From: Cenococcum geophilum 1.58
Taxonomy: Eukaryota; Ascomycota; Dothideomycetes; Gloniales; Gloniaceae
Length of the DNA: 64,000 bases
NCBI GenBank assembly: GCA_001692895.1
Contig: KV748237.1
Coordinates: 248,001-312,000 of the forward strand
Reading direction: 5' to 3'
Part shown: one piece after another, positions 47,557 through 60,218 of the stretch
Layout of the letters: each line of letters starts with the position of its first letter
How positions within the stretch are numbered: position 1 is the stretch's first letter
Position numbers and translations under genes: made by a program
The notes under the pieces: generated by a model
The model's database searches: none
Told to the model about the DNA's origin: nothing
Seen by the model: the letters and a program-made list of their open reading frames with translations, nothing else

Positions 47557-48292
47557 ACTCTAGTTTAGTTACATTTAGGTATAGAGAAGAGTAGGCATAT
47601 AATAGACCCTATTAGCGTTATATATAATATATTAAGCTAGCTATATAACGAAACCTTATAGCAAGAACTACGATGGGCTCGTTATTGGGCTAGGTGTGTA
47701 GGAAATGCAAGTATAAAAGTCAACAACGTAATAACAACTGGTGGAGTGGTTGCCTAATAGATTAACTCTAATTGTATTCTAAGAATCACTACAAGGAAGG
47801 AACTATCTAGGTAGGGACTGAGGGTCCTTAAATACACAACCGTACTCCTATAAAATCCTTCTTGTACGTAATATACGTCTTATACGTAAGGTACGTGAGT
47901 TCCTTTCGCTCCTCTCGTTTAATACGTAGCACATCATGTGACCTCGGTTACTATTCCTCGTCACATAGTTCTACTGATTCCATTGTGGACCGTGCCTGAA
48001 TTAACCAACTAGCTTCTTCCGTCTCTTCTCCAAGTAGTCGTAACATCGTACTTAAAGCGTCCGTAATAAGCTAATAATATATAGAATATATATAGCTGCC
48101 TCTGGCTAAAAAGGGTAATATCTAATAATAAGAATAGCGACTCTGGTCTAGTTATATCTAAATATAAAGAGAAGTAGGTATATAATAGACCCTATTAACA
48201 TTATATATAATATATTAAGCTAGCTAATAATATATAGAATATACATGGCCGCCTCTGGCTAAAAAGGGTAATCTCTAATAATAAGGATAGTG
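47557..48292. repeat. 153-bp tandem duplication split by a solo LTR
   Basis: Unit 1 is 47557-47643 plus 48074-48139; unit 2 is 48140-48292. Both contain ataatagaccctatta, attatatataatatattaag and gcctctggctaaaaagggta in the same order. They differ at scattered C/T and G/A positions. The solo LTR 47644-48068 entered unit 1. Confidence 0.85.
47644..48068 (-). repeat. solo LTR of the chromovirus family
   Basis: 425 bp; plus strand begins tataacgaaacc and ends gcgtccgtaata. AGCTA is duplicated at 47639-47643 and 48069-48073. No internal element sequence is present, so this is a solo LTR from LTR-LTR recombination. Its middle part (cacatcatgtgacctcggtt, cctcgtcacatagttc) is visibly less RIP-eroded than the LTRs of copies A-D, giving the best view of the family's ancestral sequence. 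Confidence 0.94.
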
Positions 48293-49193
48293 ACTGTGAG
48301 TCTATACCTACTTTTTTTATAAAATAATAGCGACTAAATATTAATAAATCTACTAAATCTATTAATAATCTGGTAGTAAAACTAGCTTAGTTAAAGACGC
48401 GAAGTCCTAATCTTTTAGTTAAAGTAGGTTATACCTTTATATATAACCGGAGTCTAACTATAATACTTAATAGTCTCCTTTACTATTTGGCACTTAATAA
48501 ACCCTAGTGAATAGAATACTCTCTTTCCTATCTAACTACTTACTGCTATAAAAAGTAGTATCTTTATAATATACCTCTGGCTCTTAGTAATTACGTATTA
48601 GTTTAAAATACTCTTCTATATGCCTAATCTATACCTTACTACGTAAATAATTGCATACTAGTTTAAAATACTCTTTTACGCGCCTAATCTATACCTTATC
48701 GTGTAAATAACTAATATTTAGCTTTATATTCTCCCTAGTAAGCTATATTCGCCTAAACCCTAATATAGCTTTGTCTATAAAATAAGTAACCTTCCTTTAA
48801 TATAGAGTATATAAACTTAGTATTTAATCTAAAGGGGACCTAAATAGTACTAGGGAAAGTAAGGACGAGTTAGACTATAAAGACAATTTTAACTTAACTA
48901 CTGCGCCATAGGTAAGAGAAGAGTACCTTTAAATATTATAACGGCGATATATAAAAGAAAACTCACTTAAGAAACATAAGCCTATATTTACGCTTTATAG
49001 GTCTATTTTACTAGTAAGGCTAGTAACTAACTCTAGAACTTATAATGGGTATCTTATTAACCTATAGTTTAACCGCTTTTTAGGCCTTATTAAAGGTATA
49101 ATAAAAAAGGTATAGTTAGAAGCTATTTTAAAGCAGCTAAAAGTAGTATAAAAAAAGCTAATTATATTCCTAACCCGGTATCCGCTTATAAAA
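48293..49193. other. decayed sequence with a 60-bp direct repeat
   Basis: 48601-48660 and 48661-48720 are adjacent 60-bp units (gtttaaaatactctt at each start, gcctaatctataccttac inside), with traces of a third before 48601. A 60-bp period would be 20 codons if coding. Near 48850-49190 a plus-strand frame looks formerly coding, but the family is not recognised. Confidence 0.5.
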
Positions 49194-49620
49194 TGTTACG
49201 GACGCTTTAAGTACGATGTTACGACTACTTAAAGAAGAGTTGGAAGAAGCTAGTTAGTTAATTTAAGCACGGTTTAGGATGGAACCGGTAGAACTATATG
49301 ANGAGGAATAGTAGCCGAGGTCACATAATATGCTACGTATTAAACGAGAGGAATAAGAGGAACTTAGGTACCTTATATATAAGACGTATATTACGTATAA
49401 GAAGGATTTTATAGGAGTACAGTTGTGTATTTAAGGACCCTTAGTCCCTACCTAGATAGTTCCTTCCTTATAGTAATTCTTAGAATATAATTAGAGTTAA
49501 TTTATTAGGCAACTACTCCACTAGTTATTATTACATTGTCAACTACTATTATTTACATTTCCTATACACCTAGCCTAATAACAGGACCTATTATAGTTCT
49601 TACTACAAGGTTCCGTTATA
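49194..49620 (+). repeat. 5' LTR of chromovirus copy D
   Basis: 427 bp starting tgttacggacgctttaag and ending ggttccgttata. Preceded by taaaa. One ambiguous base near 49302. Confidence 0.92.
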
Positions 49621-50475
49621 TAATTATTACCTAGTTATGGTATTAAATATAGAAGGTCGGACAATATGCTACTAAAAGCAGCCACTATAACGCTATTGAC
49701 GGTGCCAACTACTTTAAGGTTAGGTAACGACACTAGTATAGTAGATACTAACTTATAGCAACCTATAACAGTTGGATAGTTATAAGAGATAGTTAACTAG
49801 CTAATAGAAAATAATATAATATTAGAAAATAGGCTTAATAGGATTAGAGCAGCGAATATTAAATTACCCTTAATTAAAAGGTACTTAGGCGAAAAGTCTA
49901 AACTTAAGGGATTTTTTATGTAAATGCACTTTAAGGTTATATAGGAAGGGGCAAAACTACTAATACCTATGGATCGAATAGCCTATGCAGGACTGTTTCT
50001 ATTAGGAAGAGCACTTAAGTGGTTTAAGCCTACCTTACGGAGATATAGGCAAATGAAATAACGACCACTAATTAAGATATACGATTTATGTTCTTAAGCT
50101 AGGAAGGGTTTATAGAGCGACTTATATAAATATTTAGAGACCCGGAGGCAGCAACTATAGTAGAAAAAAAAATCTAGAATATTATACAACGAATCTTAGC
50201 GATTAAGTATATAACGTAATTCTAGACGTTAGTAATATAAGTAGAGTGAAATAATAGGGCGCTTATAGTATAGTATAAATAGGGACTTAAGGCTAAAGTC
50301 TAGAACGTAATTATCCTAATAAAAGATGCGGAAACCCTATAAGAGTTAATAGATTAAGCAATTAAGATTAATAATTGGATTTACTAAACGGAACAGGCTA
50401 AGAGAGGTTAGGATAGAGTTCTATAATTATATAAGGCGTAGAGTATACAACGACCAAAGCTAAGTTAAAAACTAT

Positions 50476-50529
50476 CCCCTCCGCGGGCAATACCTTCCGC
50501 ACGGACCAGAACATTGCACGTGATGCCCA
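50476..50529. repeat. left terminal inverted repeat of the piggyBac-like element
   Basis: Begins cccctccgcgggcaatacct and ends cacgtgatgccc. Near-perfect inverse of 52509-52562. Confidence 0.88.
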
Positions 50530-50611
50530 TTAAGATGTATGCAATGCATGCAACGAGCTATAATGGCTACTATTCCTGTCCATCTACTACCTTATTAATT
50601 TACTAGGAAAC

Positions 50612-52477
50612 ATGCCTAGGAAATGTAATGACTACGATCTTGTTATATATTTAGAATTAAAACCTATTAAAGGACCTGCACTGTCTGTCCCCCCTATTCC
50701 TTACTTTGAACCATTTGTTTATAAAAGTAAACAAAACACGCTATATATTCCTACTACTGTTAATTTAAGCGACCTAGAAGCTTTATTTAAGCTATTTTTT
50801 AAAGAATCTATTATTTAAATGCTTGTTAACGCAACTAATAAAAATGCCGATATTAAACGTACAAAATATCCTTAGCAAAAGTATGCAAGAGCTTGGCGTC
50901 CTGTGAATTTAAATAAAATACTAGCCTATCTAGGTATTGCAGTATTTATAGGATGTTAAAGACTTTAAATAATCGATAAATACTAGAATACACAGCCACA
51001 AAATGGAGTAGTATTTGACTTAATTTAACAGTTAATGGCTTTAAAACGATGGGAGCAAATATATAGATTTTTCTATGTAAATCGACCTGGACAACTAAAT
51101 TTATGACCTTTTAAAAAAATGGAGCCACTAGACGATATTATTAGAACTGCGTTATAGACATATATAATTCCAGGTACTTATATTGCTGTCAATGAATATA
51201 TTTAGGGATTCTAGGGGAGGGCTTCTGAGATTGTTACAATTCCTAGTAAACCAATCCCTACTAGATATAAGATTTGGGTAAAGGCTTTAGATGGCTATGT
51301 TTTTAATTTTATCTGGCATGCGCGTGGAATACGCAAGATTAATAGACTATAAGGCCTTAATCCGAAATGGTAATAATAAGGTTTTACGGCTACCTAGGTA
51401 GTAGTACTGGAATTAATGCTCTAAGGTTAACGTTTAGGAGTTAACTAAGTGGTTTGGATGGACAATCTATTTATAAGTGCACGTCTCCTTACAGAACTTT
51501 AAAGACTTGGAATTGGTGCTGCTAGTATTATACGAATAACTAAAATAAAGAGAGAAGAGCAGGAAGAAGTTACTTAAATTAAGGCTAAATCTTAAATTTC
51601 TGGAATATCTAGTGAAAAACGTACCTCCGAATCTAATTGTGGACTCAACCAATCTATTATGGATATTAAAATTTAACACAATATAAAGGTTCTATGGGGC
51701 ACGCTATATATAGAGATATCGCATACTAAACCTAGCGTACTCCAGTTTGCATGGAAGGACAGTAATGTCGTACTGTTTATGTCTACCGTATATAACGGTA
51801 AAGATACCATTGAACGTATTTGAAAACATCTAAAGAATAGTAATGCGATTACGAAGCGTATATAGGGTAAGGCTTTTTAAAAGCCTCTAGATATCCCAGT
51901 TTTTATTAATGGCTATAACCATAGTATGAATGGTGTTGATTTGGCGGATTAGGGGCGTGCTGAGTGTCTAATTACTCGTCGTACGTATTATACATGGAAA
52001 CCCCTATTCGGCTACCTTTTTGATACAGCGCTATATAATATGGCTAAAATATGGGATGTATGTGGATATTATAATAGGCAGAAAAGGATGGGATTGCATA
52101 ATATATTCCGGAGGGAACTAGCCATTAAATTAATGGCTAGAAATCGAGCCCATTTGCATATATTTATACATAGTAGTGTACCAGGAAAACGTACAGTACT
52201 AGCTACGGTGCTTAAACCCTCTGGTAGCCATTCTGGCTAGCTAGTTAAAGGTACAAAACAGAGTGCATGTATGGCATGCTAGGCTGGAGCTCGATACGCA
52301 TCTAAACGTAGATTTGACAGGCCAGCTCTAGGTGAGATTTCTACTAATATTGCTAGTAAACCACCTAGGGCGCCACGTACGAACTATGTATATAATCAAT
52401 GTAATATAGCCTTATGCAGAGATGGGCCTTGCTGGCAAGAGCACCTAGATTCGTATACTACTAGTAGTTAGAATTAA
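50612..52477 (+). pseudogene. piggyBac-type transposase (DDE_Tnp_1_7) with nonsense mutations
   Basis: A single plus-strand frame of about 620 codons from ATG 50612 (MPRKCNDYDLVIYLEL), broken by roughly twenty stops but not frameshifted. Family landmarks: YIAVNEYI near 51180-51205 (first catalytic Asp of the VDE motif now Asn), WMDNLFISARLLTEL near 51455-51500 (second Asp), and YNHSMNGVDLADQ-like at 51913-51953 (third Asp). TWKPLFGYLFDTALYNMAK follows (51992-52050). A Cys-rich C-terminal domain (CMAC, then CNIALCRDGPCWQEH near 52400-52445) resembles the piggyBac cysteine-rich domain. The longest stop-free run is 52040-52240. In intact relatives it excises and inserts the element. The stops plus the lost first Asp mean it is inactive. 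Confidence 0.88.
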
Positions 52478-52508
52478 TTAAAAAGGGGTGTATTGCATAC
52501 ATTCTAAT

Positions 52509-52562
52509 GGGGCATCACGTGCAATGTTCTGGTCTGTGCGGAAGGTATTGCCCGCGGAGGGG
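52509..52562. repeat. right terminal inverted repeat of the piggyBac-like element
   Basis: Starts gggcatcacgtgcaatgttc and ends cccgcggagggg; inverse of the left end, followed by atagtatag of the host ORF1. Confidence 0.88.
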
Positions 52563-54759
52563 ATAGTATAGCGCAGAGCTAATAGACCTAAGTAGTACTA
52601 AAGAACCTAAAAGATGGAATAAGAAATTATAAAAACCTAAAGGATAAGGATTAAGTAATTAAAGGTCTAAGGAGCAGAGGCTAAATTAGGGATCTTAATA
52701 GTAGAAGATATTTAGGCGGACTCTATAGTAAAAAAAATAGTTTAGAGAGGGAGCTTATATAAATTGCAGGAAATAAGGTTACTTTATAAGGGATTATAAA
52801 GATGGTTAGAAGTACTATATAATAAAGGAAACTAGACTAATAGTAGATAATATATACGTATAGAGGGATAATAATATGCTATAAAAAACAAAAGAATATT
52901 TAATTAAAAGTTTTGCGTTTTGTTATAATAACGCATACTAAATTTATAAAGACGCTAAGTACGGCGCAAGCTATTAGCTATAAAAGCTATACTTAGTAGA
53001 ATATAAAGGAACTAACGAACTAGTTTATAGATTGGATATTAAGGATAATGAATTTAATAAAGGTAAAATATTTCGTGATAATAAGGTAATAAAGGCGGTT
53101 TACTAGGAATATATAGCTATTGGAGATGTTATACTAGAGGTAGAGGATAATTCCACTATAGAATAGGGAACATTAGTAGGGATTAAGACCCCACTAGATA
53201 TAATATCTATCGCTTTATAAAATATAAGAGAAGTAGGATAGTAAATCACTTTAGCACTTAATAAAGGTAAAAGGCCATAAGCTTAAGATAAGATATAAGA
53301 TAATTAAGATTCTCAAGACGAGATAAGGCAAGCTTAAGAACCTATAATGGACAATAACCGATAGAGTAGAGTAATAGCTCAGTTTAGCAATATACGAATA
53401 AGCTTAGGACGAAGTTTTCTACCGGTATAAGATTCTTAAGAAGAGATAAGTAAGATTTAAGACTTTTAAAACGAGATAAGAACACTAAGTAAGCCTAGTT
53501 AGACTAAGGCTAGAGCTAAGCTTAAGTTAGAAGTAAGCTTAGGATTAAAGAATCTAAGGGATTAAGAATTCGGAGTACGAATAAAGACACCTATAAGTAA
53601 AAGGTAAGGGATTAGAGAATCCGCAGTATAAATAGTAGTTAGGTTAGGAGACAGATATATAGACCTAGAAGACTTACTAGGGGAACGCAGTGTTTGGCCT
53701 AAAGATTAAAAAGTTAATACTAAGATTAAGAAGCAAGAAGACTTTAAGGATCTATTAGTAAGACGTAAACTAAAGGAAACTATAGAAGAATTTAGGCAAA
53801 GAATTATCGTATAGTAAGAACAGAAACTAAATAAGAGATTTAGCATATTAGGATGTATAAGGGATAAAGTACTAGTATAAAGAATTACTAATAGGCCTAG
53901 GGCAGGCATACTAAGAGCTAAGTAGCTTACTAAACTGGAAAATGAAAAGGATTTAGGGATTACTATTAGGTTTAAAGAACGATATATAAAGGGCTATTAT
54001 AATATAGTAATAAGAAGATACTTTCTTATAGACAAGCTATATATACTCTAATAGCTATACTAAAAGTAGTATAGATAAAGACATAACGATAAGTGGGAAG
54101 ATTTCTATATATAGTTGGATGAAAAAGTTATCTAGGACTACCTAATTATAAAGAAGGCTATAACTTATATTAAAGGAGCCTTAATTATAACGTTAAAGGA
54201 TCTAAAGAAATAATTAGAGGACTAGAGAAGTAAAAGGCATATTTTAGTACCTACAAATAAAGTCGCAACGTTTAGATTAGCATAGTAGAGGTTTAAACTT
54301 AAGAATAAAGATAAATTAAGAGTTAACCTAAAGTACCTAGTATACTATATACTATTATGGATTGCATACGTAGACGATATATATAAAATGTATAAGAATC
54401 TAAAGGAAAAGAATCAGAAATACCCTATAAGGATATATTAGGCGCTAGATAAGCGATAGTATAGGAATACTAAGTATATATATAGATGGCATTTAACAGA
54501 AGTTTAAGAGTTAGAAGACTTAATACTTTAACTAAAAAGATTTCTTATAGAAGAATGCTTAGACGGATAGTAGTAGAAATGCTTAGAGAATACGTATCTA
54601 TAGTATATTAAAGATAAGAAGTAAACTAGGTATTAGCTAAAAATTAAGCTAAGTATATAAGGATTAAGTAGCTAATAGTTAGGAAAAGTTAAGGCCTATA
54701 GGATTAAAGGGAGCTAGTAGTAAAGCCTTAGACCCTTAAAGGAATTTAAAGACGATACC

Positions 54760-57700
54760 TAAATTTATAAGTTAAATAGTAAGATTAGTAGTTTAAAGTG
54801 CTAATAGATAGTAAAGTAACGCGAAACTATATCTTATTAATAGCAGTTAAGTGAATAGAATTACCTTATAGATAGAAGGAGCAACCTTACTTATTAGTTA
54901 TAATTTTAGGAAATCTAATAGCCTATAGAGGAGGGATTATTAGTCTTAAAACAGGACCTATTTAGATAACTATTAAAGGGAGATAAATTAAGATATCTTT
55001 TAATATCCTACTATTAGGAAGGGATAAGGCAGTATTAGACATGCCTTAGTTATAGGAATATAATCTAAAAATTAATTGGATTATAGGCTAGGTTAATATT
55101 AGAGATACTTAATAACGTAAGAGGTAATAGTAAACTAAGTTAGTATAGTACTAAGTCGGAGTGATATATAAAGAGACTAAGTAAGGCTTAAGTTACGTAC
55201 TAAAGAGATACTATAAGTATAGTAAAAAGCTAGCAGATTATATAGTATAGGACTATAAGATAGAATTAAAACTGGGAATAAGTCTAAGGTTCTTTCCAAT
55301 CTATAAGCTTACCAAAGAAGAAGGTAGAGCATTAAAAGAGTTTGTCTAAGAAAATTTACAAAAGGGATATATTAGACTATTATAGTTATTAGCAGGTTAC
55401 CTAGTACTATTTATACCAAAGAAGAATAGTAAACTAAGGCTATATATTAACTATAGATAGTTAAATAGCATTACTAGGAAGGATAGGTATTCTTTACCCT
55501 TAATTAGTAAAATTTAAGATAGGATAGGCAACGCGTAAATCTTTATAAAGATAGATCTAAGATAGGCATACCATTAGATTAGGATTAAGGAAGGTAATAA
55601 ATAAAAGGCAGCTTTTAGGTTAAAGGAAGAACTATATAAGCCATTAGTTATATAATTTGGGCTTATAAACGCACTAGTAATATTCTAAAAGCGTATTAAT
55701 AATGTGTTAGGAGAATACTTAGATAAATTCGTTATAGTATACCTTAATAACATTATTATCTACTTAATAACTAAGGAAGAACACGGGGAACACGTTAAAT
55801 AGGTCTTAAAGAGACTATAAGAAGAATAGATGCTAGTAGTAATTAAGAAATGCGAGTTCTTTACTAGGAAGACTAATTTTATAGAATTTATTATTAAACT
55901 AGGCCAACTTAGTATAGATCTAAAGAAAATTAAGGCTATAGTAAATTAGTAAGAACTAGAGAACGTTATATAGTTAAGATTATTTCTAGGGTTTTGTAAT
56001 TACTATAGAAGGTTTATAGCGCAATAGTTAAAGGATATTAAACTATTTACGCGATTAATAAAGAAAGAAGAACTATAGGTATAGGGAAAGGAATAGTAAG
56101 AGCTATTTAAGAAAGTTAAAGAGTTATTTACCTAGAAGCCAGTTTTTAAGATCTATTAACTAGGACTAGAGACGGTTATAAAAACAAATATATTAAACTA
56201 TATACTAGGGGCGTGCTTTATATAGAGATATTAAAATAGATAGCACCTAGTGGTATATTATAGTTGGAAGATAACACTACTAGAGTTAAACTATAATATC
56301 TATAATAAAGAGTTATTAGGTATAGTTATAGTATTAAAGAAATAGAGAGCATTCTTACAAGGTATAAAGAAACTATTTATAGTTAAGATAGATTATAAAA
56401 ACCTAATAGGATTCCTAATAACAAAGGAACTTAACTAAAGATAGGTTAAATGGGTAGAGATGCTTATAGAATACTATTTCGAGATTTAATATACTAAGGG
56501 TATAGATAATACGTAAGCAGACGCTCTAAGATAAAAGGCTAAACTATAAGATAATAAAAAGCTATTAGGGGCTTTACTGTAAAAAGACACAGACGGATTA
56601 ATTAGGTATAATTATCCAAAAAATATAGCAACTTAGGAAGAACTAAAAAAAGTCTATAAGATACTAGAGAGCTTTTAGGTATAAAGAATTCTAAAAGTAT
56701 AGCTAGAAGATCCATAAACAAATATATACGAAAACTGAGAAGTAAAGTATATCCTAAGAAGTATAGCGGAGCAATTTATAGAAGAATTTTATAAGGGATT
56801 AACCTAAGGATATAATGGAGCTATAGGCTTAGTGTTAAGACTTTAGGAAGAATACATTATTAATAGAATCTGGAATATCGTAAGAAAAGTAATAAAAGAG
56901 TGTTTAGATTGCTAAAGGAATAAACTAATAAGGCATAAGCTATATAGAGGGCTACAACCTATTAAAACACTAGAAAGACTATGGGAGGTTATATTATAGG
57001 ACTTTATTATAAAGTTACTAAAGTTAAAAGATCCTATTACCGGATAAGATTATAACGTAATTTTAGTAATAGTAGATAAGCTTATAAAGTAGGGATACTT
57101 TATAGTATATATAGAAGAAATCTTAGTAAAAGATATTGCTAGAATCTATATTAAAGAAGTATTTATAAAATATAGAGTACTAAGTAAGATTATATTAGAC
57201 AGAGATCTAAGATTTATAGTAGTATTTTAGAAAGTATTCTTAGTAAAGCAAAAAGTTTAAGCAGTAACTTTTACCGCATATTATTTACAGACAGACGGTT
57301 AAATAGAAAGACTAAATTAAATACTAGAGTAGTATCTAAGGTATTATATTAATTATATATAGAATAATTAGGTATCGCTATTACTAATTATATAGTTTAT
57401 ATATAATATAATACCTTAAGAAGGAATAGGTATATTACTATTTAAGGCAAATTATAGATATAAGCTAAGAATATTNTTATTACTANNGTAAGNNAAGAAA
57501 ANGAGTAGNATAGCTAAANANAGAATAAAGATATTAATAAATCTNTATATANACCTTATAGAATTAGTAAAGAAAGTATAAGAGAGAATAAAAAGGTACT
57601 ATAATACTAAGAGATCTAAGGGACTAGATCTTAAAGAGGGAGATAAAGTATGGCTACTATACAAAAATTTTAAGAGTTAACGACTAAGTAAGAAGTTAAA

Positions 57701-58050
57701 CTATATTAGACTAGGACCTTTTAAAATTATATAAAGGATTTTACCGGTTATATTTAAGTTAAACCTACTAGCTAAAATAAAGATCTACCCTATATAGTAT
57801 ATTATAATGCTAGAGCTAGTATATAGAAATATTAAGCCACCGGTCTATAAAGTAGACATATATAGAGGATAGGAAGAAGACAAATAGTAAGTTTTAAAGA
57901 TTATTAGTTATAAAAATATTAACGATAAAATATAGTATAAGGTTAAGTGGATAGGCTACACTAAGACTACCTAAGAGCTACTAGAGAATCTAAAGAATGC
58001 TATAAAAAAGGTATAAGAGTATTAGAAGAGATTAGGTTAGGTAGTATTAA
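54760..58050 (+). pseudogene. chromovirus copy D Pol
   Basis: Protease is at about 54795-54835 (VLIDSKVTRNYI-like, RIP-changed DSGAT). RT has LYINYR and SITRKDRY near 55440-55490 and a catalytic box read YLNNIIIYL (both Asp lost) near 55738. Integrase core QDFIIKLLKL is near 56995 and the chromodomain KVKWIGYTKTT near 57940-57975. The ambiguous-base cluster 57475-57560 lies at the C-terminal side of the integrase. Confidence 0.87.
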
Positions 58051-58759
58051 TAAAAAAGGATCGTTAAAGAATAAGTCACCTAAGGGGGACCTAAGAAGAG
58101 CAGTTGCCGAGCTACTTGGATTTATTTCCTTCTCTATTAAAAGAGAATCCATTCTTTTATTACTAAGTTCCTATAAACCTTATTTTATAAGTTTCTACTT
58201 CTTAAAACAGACCTTCTTACAAACCTTCTTAAGACGAAATAGTTAAGCAGACGCTGTAATATAAGCGTTTAGGGCCTTCTATTCCGCATTATAAGAACAT
58301 TCTAACTTAGTAAGGGCTTAAGACAGTTTACTATTTAGCTATATAGTAGTAGATTAAACATAAGACCCTAAGACAAATTAATTAGGGAACTAGACGACTA
58401 TTAAGAGTAATAGGTTACGTATATTTAGTATTAGAAGTAAAGCAAACATTATAGGATAAATAAATATTCGCTTTAGTGCACTCTAAGTAAGAGGACGGTT
58501 ATTGCGAAAATGGGTTCGCTAACGCAATATAAACTAACCCCTCTTTTAAATAACAAGAATATAGAGACGGTATAATCTTACTAAGAGATAATATTGCAGC
58601 AATAGTATAAGCACGACGTTGGGCGTATAAAGAAGAAATTGCTTTAGGTATAATAAGCAACAATATTAACTAAATTAATTAAATAGATATTATACCTCTA
58701 GTAAACAACTTAGAGATATTTTAAATCTTTAAGGACAAAGATAAAGAGGAGGGAGATAG

Positions 58760-59186
58760 TATTATGGACGCTTTAAGTATAATATTATAACTACTTAAAG
58801 AAGAGTTAGAAGAAGCTAGTTAGTTAATTTAAGTACAGTCTAGGATAGAACTAGTAGAACTATATAATAAGGAATAGTAGCTAAGGTTATATAATATGCT
58901 ATATATTAAACGAGAGGAATGAGAGGAACTTATATACCTTATATATAAGATATATATTATGTATAAGAAGGATTTTATAGGAGTACGGTTGTGTATTTAA
59001 GGACCCTTAGTCCCTACCTAGATAGTTCCTTCCTTATAGTAATTCTTAGAATACAATTAAAGTTAATTTATTAGGCAACTACTCCACTAGTTATTATTAC
59101 ATTGTCGACTACTATTATTTGCATTTCTTATACACCTAGCCCAATAACAGGACCCATTGTAGTTTTTGCTATAAGGTTCCGTTATA
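58760..59186 (+). repeat. 3' LTR of chromovirus copy D
   Basis: 427 bp starting tattatggacgctttaag right after aaagaggagggagatag and ending gttccgttata. TAAAA follows. Confidence 0.92.
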
Positions 59187-59959
59187 TAAAATATTTATAT
59201 ACTAGAAATATGATATTAAATTATCTATTAATAATATTAATAATATTAATAATATATATAGCTATTTAACGTAATAGGGAACTTTAGGAACTATATAATT
59301 ATAAAGGCTTATATAGTTATAAGGGAGGTATATAGGCTAGGGTTTAATAACGCGTCTAAACTAATTATATAACTACTAACTAATTATAATTTTATTGCGC
59401 TAGATTATATAAAGGTATTTTGCCTATATTATTTAGTAAAATACTAATAAAAGTTAATAGCTAAGAAATAACCACCTCTATTCTAACGCGATAGTTACTA
59501 GTATACCTAGTATATTTTATAGTAAAAGAAGAAATGGCCTTACCTAATTACCCTACTCTTATAATATATTTTAAAAGTTTATTAGTAATACTATTACTTT
59601 TATTTTAATAGCAATATATTATATAATTAGGGAGTATAAAACTAGGTCTAAGGGAATAGATAACTTTTATAGTACTATTATTAGCGGTTAGTATATATCT
59701 AATATTTTACTACATATTATTATTCTCTAACCTATTATAGAAGCCTATGCTAACCTCTTAGGCGGCTAGAACTAGATATCTAAAAAATAGCAATTTAGAA
59801 TCTGGCTGCGGCTTTAGCCTATAGTTATTAAATATACTATAGGCCTAATACTAAATTAATTAACTATAGAAATTATTAAGGACCCGTATAAAGATAACCT
59901 TAATAACCTTATAGTAGATCTAAGCAATAATATAAGAGAAAGGTTTCTTATAAGCCTTA

Positions 59960-60027
59960 GCGATAACAAAACTAACGCGATAACAAAACTAACGCGATAA
60001 CAAAACTAACGCGATAACAAAACTAAC
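59960..60027. repeat. 17-bp perfect tandem repeat, four copies
   Basis: Four identical copies of gcgataacaaaactaac. The absence of any C/T or G/A differences, in a region otherwise saturated with them, implies expansion after RIP. Confidence 0.93.
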
Positions 60028-60081
60028 GCGATTATTAACTTAGGCTATTTATTAGTAAGCTGGGCTATACTATCTAATCTA

Positions 60082-60218
60082 CTAAGCCTATATTAAAGGG
60101 AGAGCTCTAAAGTAGGCTAGACTAGTTTACTAAGTCTATCTTAAATAGAGAGCCCTAGAGTAGGCTAGACTAGTTCGCTAAGTCCGTTATAAAGGGAGAG
60201 CTCTAGAGTAAGCTAGAA
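60082..60218. repeat. 48-bp tandem repeat, three copies
   Basis: Units at 60082-60129, 60130-60177 and 60178 to about 60218, each starting ctaag and containing gagag(c/t)cc..agagtaggctagac. The 48-bp period is 16 codons, and on the plus strand it reads as a Ser-rich motif (RESS, RVG), so it may be a repeat in a decayed protein. Confidence 0.8.

Larger units (their letters stand above)
50476..52562 (+). mobile_element. piggyBac-like DNA transposon
   Basis: 2,087 bp with terminal inverted repeats of about 54 bp, beginning cccctccgcgggcaatacct at 50476 and ending in its reverse complement at 52562. The repeats differ only at one or two positions. Comparison with the uninterrupted site in copies A-C (aaaaactat..gtat) shows an AT duplication, not the TTAA usual for piggyBac. 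It encodes one transposase frame (50612-52477). It is less RIP-damaged than the host copy, so it arrived later. Confidence 0.9.
49666..54790 (+). pseudogene. chromovirus copy D ORF1, split by the piggyBac-like element
   Basis: Starts MLLKAATITLLTVPTTL at 49666. The Gag core is at about 49890-50060, where one base appears deleted near 50030 relative to copies A-C (the sequence corresponding to KPYLTE lacks a base). The insertion at 50476 falls after the sequence for KLS..KL, upstream of the CCHC. The CCHC and the long extension continue from 52563 (NCRK, GYFIRDYK at about 52755-52795). Confidence 0.8.
49194..59186 (+). mobile_element. chromovirus copy D, full-length, carrying a piggyBac-like insertion
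   Basis: Same chromovirus, with TAAAA duplicated at 49189-49193 and 59187-59191 and LTRs at 49194-49620 and 58760-59186. It spans 9.99 kb because a 2.09-kb DNA transposon sits in ORF1 (50476-52562); without it the length matches copies A-C. ORF1 starts at 49666, the CCHC is at about 52750-52795 and protease at about 54800. The RT catalytic box is at about 55738-55765 and the chromodomain at about 57900-58040. Ambiguous bases cluster at 57475-57560. Confidence 0.95.

Noticed and set aside
59960-60027. array resembling CRISPR
   Set aside because: Units are directly adjacent without spacers and the organism is fungal; this is a simple minisatellite.
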